DNA of 64,000 nucleotides from Corynebacterium coyleae (lineage in GTDB: Bacteria; Actinomycetota; Actinomycetes; Mycobacteriales; Mycobacteriaceae), in contig NZ_CP047198.1 of NCBI RefSeq assembly GCF_030408635.1, positions 806,001-870,000 on the forward strand, in the 5' to 3' direction. How positions within the stretch are numbered: position 1 is the first letter of the stretch; every line of letters starts with the position of its first letter. The position numbers and the translations under genes are program-made. Under the pieces are notes generated by a model. That model worked only from the letters and a program-made list of their open reading frames with translations, did no database searches and had not been told where the DNA came from. Shown here piece by piece: positions 60,854 to 64,000 of the stretch.

Positions 60854-62788
60854 TTATCCGGTCGCAATAAACCTGGTCAGCGCGCCACCGGCGCCGAGCA
60901 ACGAGGCCACCAGAAGCAGGAGTTTGGCCACCGTTGAGTCGTCCCAGCCTCCGCTGCCGGCGCCGTCGCCTGCCGCGGAGTTTTTGATCTGGAACTTTCC
61001 GCCTTCGGGCTGTTTGGCGGATTCCACGGCATCTGTACCTTCTACCTCGTCGAACACGCTGCCTTTTGCGTTTTCGGGGGTCGTCCCTGAGTTCAGCTTC
61101 GCTTGGGCTCCTGCCGTGCCGCCGCGCTTCAGCGCCGCAGCGTCACCTGCGGTTCCGCCTTTGCCTGTCGACGACTCCGAGGAGGCCCCACCCTGCCCCT
61201 CGCGGCAGTTCGCCGTGTTGCCGAGGCGAGCGCTGAAACTCACTGGGTCGAGTGGGGCCCCAGCGGGGTAGAACTGGCCGAACGCCTCCGCGCCGACTTG
61301 GGTGAGCGTCGCCTGCGCGGAGCCGGACACCGCGGAATCGGAAACGCTCAGCTCGCTGAAGGATAAGTTGGCGATCGCGATGCGGCCGAAATCATTCGCC
61401 TTGCCATCAGTGCTATTCGACGAAACATTGATGACGATTTGGCCCGAATCGCCACTGAACTGGATCTCCATATTGGAAAAGCGGGTGTCTAACACCCCTT
61501 CGTGGCCGGTGAAGTGGATGGTGCCGGGGTAGAGGATGGAACCGGAGCGTGCGGCAGTGTCCACCGCACCGGAATTGCCGGAGAACGTGAACGCGTTGCC
61601 GTCGTCGCCGACGCCTTTGAGTTCCCAGCGTCCTTTCGCGATGTTGCCGCGGATGTACGTGCGGAAAGATTGGCGAATGCCCCACTGGGCCTCGGAACTG
61701 ACAATCCCGCGAGACGCGCTCGAGTCACAGATCCCGCTGTCGCTGGCGCCACCCGCAGGTGCCGCACCAGTGGGTTTTGCTGCATTACCGGTGTTCGTGC
61801 CGCCACTCGCCTTCGGCGCGCCGGCTGGTGTCGCGGGGACGGAGCCAGGGTTGACGTTCGCTGGACTGTTCGTTGCGTTGGAGGTTCCTCCCGTTCGGGG
61901 GGCATTGGACGTGGGGGCGCCGCTGTTGGCCGCTGGTGCAGGGCTCGTGCCTTCCTGCGTCGGAAGTACCCGGCGATGCAGTGACTCACCGCTGCGCAGC
62001 AGTGTCTCAGTGTTGGCGAACATCGCGTTGAGTTCTTCCAGGGTGTCGTTGATCTCGCCGAGGAGGCGGGCCGGGCCGGAGGTGGCGCCCGATCTCTTTG
62101 CGCCGGAGGTGCCGCCGCCCTCTTTGGGCTGTGGGGCGGGGCCGGAGGCGTCGTTAAGCGATAGCTCAATTGTGACCGGGTCGAGTGGAGCGCCCACCTC
62201 GTAGAAGCCACCGAAGATCTCCGCACCGGTTGTGGTGAGGGAGGTGGGGCCTGCGATGGTCGTTGTTTGTGCGGAGAAATCCGGGGCGGCGTTGAGCGCG
62301 ATGGTGGCGAGCAGCTCTTGGGTGCCTTCGCGCACCGGGCCGGTCGAGTTCATGCCCTCGTACTTCCGTGAAGCGTAATCCACCCGCAGTTCGGCTTGAG
62401 CGCCATTGACCACCACTGTGGGGTTGCGCAGCGTCATATCAAGCGCGCCGTTGTGCCCGGTGAAATGGACCTCACCCTGGAAGCTGATTTCGCCGGCCGA
62501 GGCTGAAGTCAGTGCCGAGGATTTGGCGTCGAACGTGAAACCGTCGCCTGAGCGCTGTGCGCCGCCACCGACCGAAATGCTGCCGTGGGCTATGGGACCT
62601 TCGATGTATTTTCTGAACGATTCGCGCACCCCCCATTGCATGGTTCCCGCTGAGACACTGCGGTGTGTGCTGGCAGACTCTTCGGCCGCCGCGAGAGGAA
62701 GAAGCGCAGGCGCGGCGCCGAACATGGTGGCGGTAAAGCCGATCAGACTCGCGCAAGCGACTGCGCCGAGGTGGGTGCGAACATTCAT
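60854..62788 (-). CDS. htaA: HtaA, surface haem-binding protein with two CR domains
   Basis: A 644-residue exported protein: signal peptide (about 1-36), first CR domain (about 45-215; MQWGVRESFRKYIEGPIAHG at its start), a long linker rich in Ala/Gly/Thr/Asn (about 220-350), second CR domain (about 360-535; QWGIRQSFRTYIRGNIAKG), then a spacer and a C-terminal transmembrane helix (VAKLLLLVASLLGAGGAL). The paired CR start motifs show internal duplication. It takes haem from haemoglobin at the cell surface. The promoter lies in a region of DtxR-like repeats at 62817-62850. Confidence 0.94.
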   Translation of the reverse strand: MNVRTHLGAVACASLIGFTATMFGAAPALLPLAAAEESASTHRSVSAGTMQWGVRESFRKYIEGPIAHGSISVGGGAQRSGDGFTFDAKSSALTSASAGEISFQGEVHFTGHNGALDMTLRNPTVVVNGAQAELRVDYASRKYEGMNSTGPVREGTQELLATIALNAAPDFSAQTTTIAGPTSLTTTGAEIFGGFYEVGAPLDPVTIELSLNDASGPAPQPKEGGGTSGAKRSGATSGPARLLGEINDTLEELNAMFANTETLLRSGESLHRRVLPTQEGTSPAPAANSGAPTSNAPRTGGTSNATNSPANVNPGSVPATPAGAPKASGGTNTGNAAKPTGAAPAGGASDSGICDSSASRGIVSSEAQWGIRQSFRTYIRGNIAKGRWELKGVGDDGNAFTFSGNSGAVDTAARSGSILYPGTIHFTGHEGVLDTRFSNMEIQFSGDSGQIVINVSSNSTDGKANDFGRIAIANLSFSELSVSDSAVSGSAQATLTQVGAEAFGQFYPAGAPLDPVSFSARLGNTANCREGQGGASSESSTGKGGTAGDAAALKRGGTAGAQAKLNSGTTPENAKGSVFDEVEGTDAVESAKQPEGGKFQIKNSAAGDGAGSGGWDDSTVAKLLLLVASLLGAGGALTRFIATG

Positions 62789-62816
62789 GGTTGCCTCGAG
62801 GTGCGAAATAGCAAAA

Positions 62817-62850
62817 AGTAGGTAGGCTAACCTTACCTAAGTAAGGTTAG
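62817..62850. promoter_or_regulatory. DtxR-like operator region between htaA and the divergent gene
   Basis: CTAACCTTAC (62827-62836) and GTAAGGTTAG (62841-62850) form a perfect inverted repeat with a 4-nt spacer. The overlapping minus-strand 19-mer TAAGGTTAGCCTACCTACT (62817-62835) shares 13 of 19 positions with the DtxR consensus, its left half being nearly perfect. It lies 29 bp before htaA and 31 bp before the divergent ATG, so it probably controls both. Confidence 0.65.
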
Positions 62851-62880
62851 GTTTGCATAATGTTGAAAGGGGTTGTCGTG

Positions 62881-63309
62881 ATGGCGCAACAGACGGGACC
62901 TGCTACCAAACTCATTCGACCTGTCGGTGTGCGATTGCCGCGCACATATGAAGGCGGCGCTGTGCACTTCGTCACCTGGGAGCGCGCCCTGATCGCCTTG
63001 ATCACAGGTGTGATCGCGTTTGGGGCGGGTACCGGAAGCATCTGGGTGGCGTTCCCTGCGAGCGTAGCGTTGGTGGCTGCGGTTCTCGGGCTTTCGTCAC
63101 TGCCCTCGCATAAGGGCCGCGATGCCGGTGCTCGACTGGGCAAACGCGCGGGGATCGTCCTCGCGGTGGCTTGGGGGTTGATTGTTTGCTTGGCAGTGCT
63201 AGTGCTGTTTCTGGTGCCTGCGCAGTTCACGCTCACCGGCGGAGTGCTCACTGCGTTCGTGGCGGCTGGGGCGATCTGGGGTGCGATCGCTTACGTTGAC
63301 AGGCGTTAG
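62881..63309 (+). CDS. Small multi-pass membrane protein divergent from htaA
   Basis: A 142-residue protein with four hydrophobic helices (about 33-50, 52-70, 90-112, 118-138) and a basic N-terminus. I do not recognise the family. GAAAGGGG lies 7 nt before the ATG at 62881; a GTG precedes it by 3 nt. It shares the DtxR-like intergenic region with htaA, which suggests iron control. It ends 11 nt before the convergent hmuO stop. Confidence 0.7.
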   Translation: MAQQTGPATKLIRPVGVRLPRTYEGGAVHFVTWERALIALITGVIAFGAGTGSIWVAFPASVALVAAVLGLSSLPSHKGRDAGARLGKRAGIVLAVAWGLIVCLAVLVLFLVPAQFTLTGGVLTAFVAAGAIWGAIAYVDRR

Positions 63310-63320
63310 TGAGCCTCGGC

Positions 63321-63974
63321 CTAGCCGGCGTGGGTCGAAAGGTCCTGGAACACTGCCTGGTTCAGGGCGAAAACGTGCTGGGCGGTGGAGATGATTCGTG
63401 CGCGCTCTTCGTCGTTAAGCTGCATCGCGTCGAGCGCCTCCTTGTAGTGCGCGCGGTAGTGTGGGATCTTGCCTACCGCGGAGAAGTTGTAGAAGTGCAA
63501 TGCCTCGTCGGGCAGCGCGTACGCATTCTGGAACACGCGTGCGAGCACCTGTCCGCCGGCAATGTCGCCGAGGTAGCGCACGTAGTGGTGGGCGATGACT
63601 TCCGGGCCGGAGTCTGGGGTGAGCGCCTCGAGTTCGGCAACGTAGCGCCTCGTGGCATCGAGTGGGGCGGTGGTTTCCTTCCAGCCGGCACCGAGCATGG
63701 CGGTGAGATCGGCTTCGAGGGCGGGCACGCGCTCGAGGCGCTCGTCGGCGATCTGCGCCACCGCGGGGTGGGAAGCGGCGCGGCGCACCGCATCTTCGAG
63801 TGCCGAATAGATGTGGAAGTACTGCACTGTCAGCTCTGCTACGGCTGCCCGGTCCAGCTCGCCTTTTCCAAGGCTCGACATGAAGGGGGAATTCTCGGCG
63901 CTGGAGTGCGCAGTGGCAGTCTGGTCTTTGAGCGCGGCCGACAGTCGCTGGTCAGTGGGGGCGGCCATGGTCAT
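63321..63974 (-). CDS. hmuO: Haem oxygenase
   Basis: A 217-residue haem oxygenase like HmuO of C. diphtheriae. The proximal haem ligand is His23 in TATAHSSAENSPFM, matching His20 there. The distal helix is HHYVRYLGDIAGGQVLARVF, with the conserved glycines. It converts haem to biliverdin, CO and iron after HmuTUV import. GGAG is 6 nt before the ATG at 63974; an in-frame TTG at 63986 and an ATG at 63968 are alternatives. The promoter is at the window edge or beyond. Confidence 0.95.
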   Translation of the reverse strand: MTMAAPTDQRLSAALKDQTATAHSSAENSPFMSSLGKGELDRAAVAELTVQYFHIYSALEDAVRRAASHPAVAQIADERLERVPALEADLTAMLGAGWKETTAPLDATRRYVAELEALTPDSGPEVIAHHYVRYLGDIAGGQVLARVFQNAYALPDEALHFYNFSAVGKIPHYRAHYKEALDAMQLNDEERARIISTAQHVFALNQAVFQDLSTHAG

Positions 63975-64000
63975 CTGCTTCTCCAATCTAGGAATGAAGG

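Overview
The window is a high-GC, gene-dense chromosomal segment of a Corynebacterium species. The assignment rests on gene content and order. It carries the nitrogen regulator AmtR beside the rpmB-rpmG-rpsN-rpsR cluster, a two-component system-HtrA-Mog-MscL-galU-glp-rimJ-glpR block, pmt/rsmI/betP/metG/tatD/rpf2/ksgA/ispE, and a corynebacterial haem-uptake locus (htaA-hmuTUV-htaB-htaC with hmuO). No large prophage, CRISPR array, rRNA operon or intact insertion sequence was seen. About 20 genes show a -10-like hexamer ending 6-8 nt before the start codon, the arrangement expected for leaderless transcripts.

Layout. 1-2.6 kb: a partial glutamate-cysteine-ligase-like gene coupled to pgi. 2.7-5.8 kb: an MhuD-type haem-degrading monooxygenase, chorismate mutase and the PcrA helicase. 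5.8-7.5 kb: two secreted M23 peptidases. 7.8-11.2 kb: a PerM-like membrane protein with purN-purH. 11.2-15.9 kb: an accessory envelope island with two tandem SxxK serine hydrolases, a Pro/Gln-rich membrane protein, a membrane protein with a degenerate J-domain, and a large lipoprotein. 15.9-21 kb: amtR, zinc-free ribosomal protein genes, a DUF418 protein, an ArsB-like permease, rpmE2 and rpmF. 21-25.8 kb: MprAB-type signalling with its HtrA-like protease, Mog and MscL. 25.8-31.5 kb: SAF protein, formyl-THF cyclo-ligase, galU, and the divisome pair glp/glpR flanking rimJ. 31.5-34 kb: tRNA-Ala, CDF protein, Tag, DoxX and a zinc-finger membrane protein. 34-46.8 kb: pmt, rsmI, betP, metG, DUF3806, tatD, rpf2-ksgA-ispE, an ABC-F protein and a small monooxygenase.

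46.9-54.8 kb looks like a 5-oxoproline (pyroglutamate) utilisation locus: an NRAMP-like permease and a DUF1445 protein on the plus strand, and gntR-pxpA-pxpBC followed by a biotin carboxylase/biotin carrier fusion on the minus strand. A mobile-type HNH gene separates the two arms. The gene set resembles the ycsF-ycsG-ycsI-kipI-kipA-kipR group of Bacillus. It adds the biotin carboxylase and biotin carrier that, with the PxpB/PxpC folds, make up all the modules of urea carboxylase. The permease lacks the metal ligands of true NRAMP proteins. I consider this the most interesting system in the window.

55-64 kb: ppk2, then the haem locus. HtaA and HtaB/HtaC would capture haem at the surface, HmuT-HmuU-HmuV import it, and HmuO opens the ring to release iron. 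DtxR-like boxes lie before htaB and in the htaA/divergent-gene intergenic region. A second, unrelated haem-degrading enzyme (MhuD type) sits at the other end of the window.
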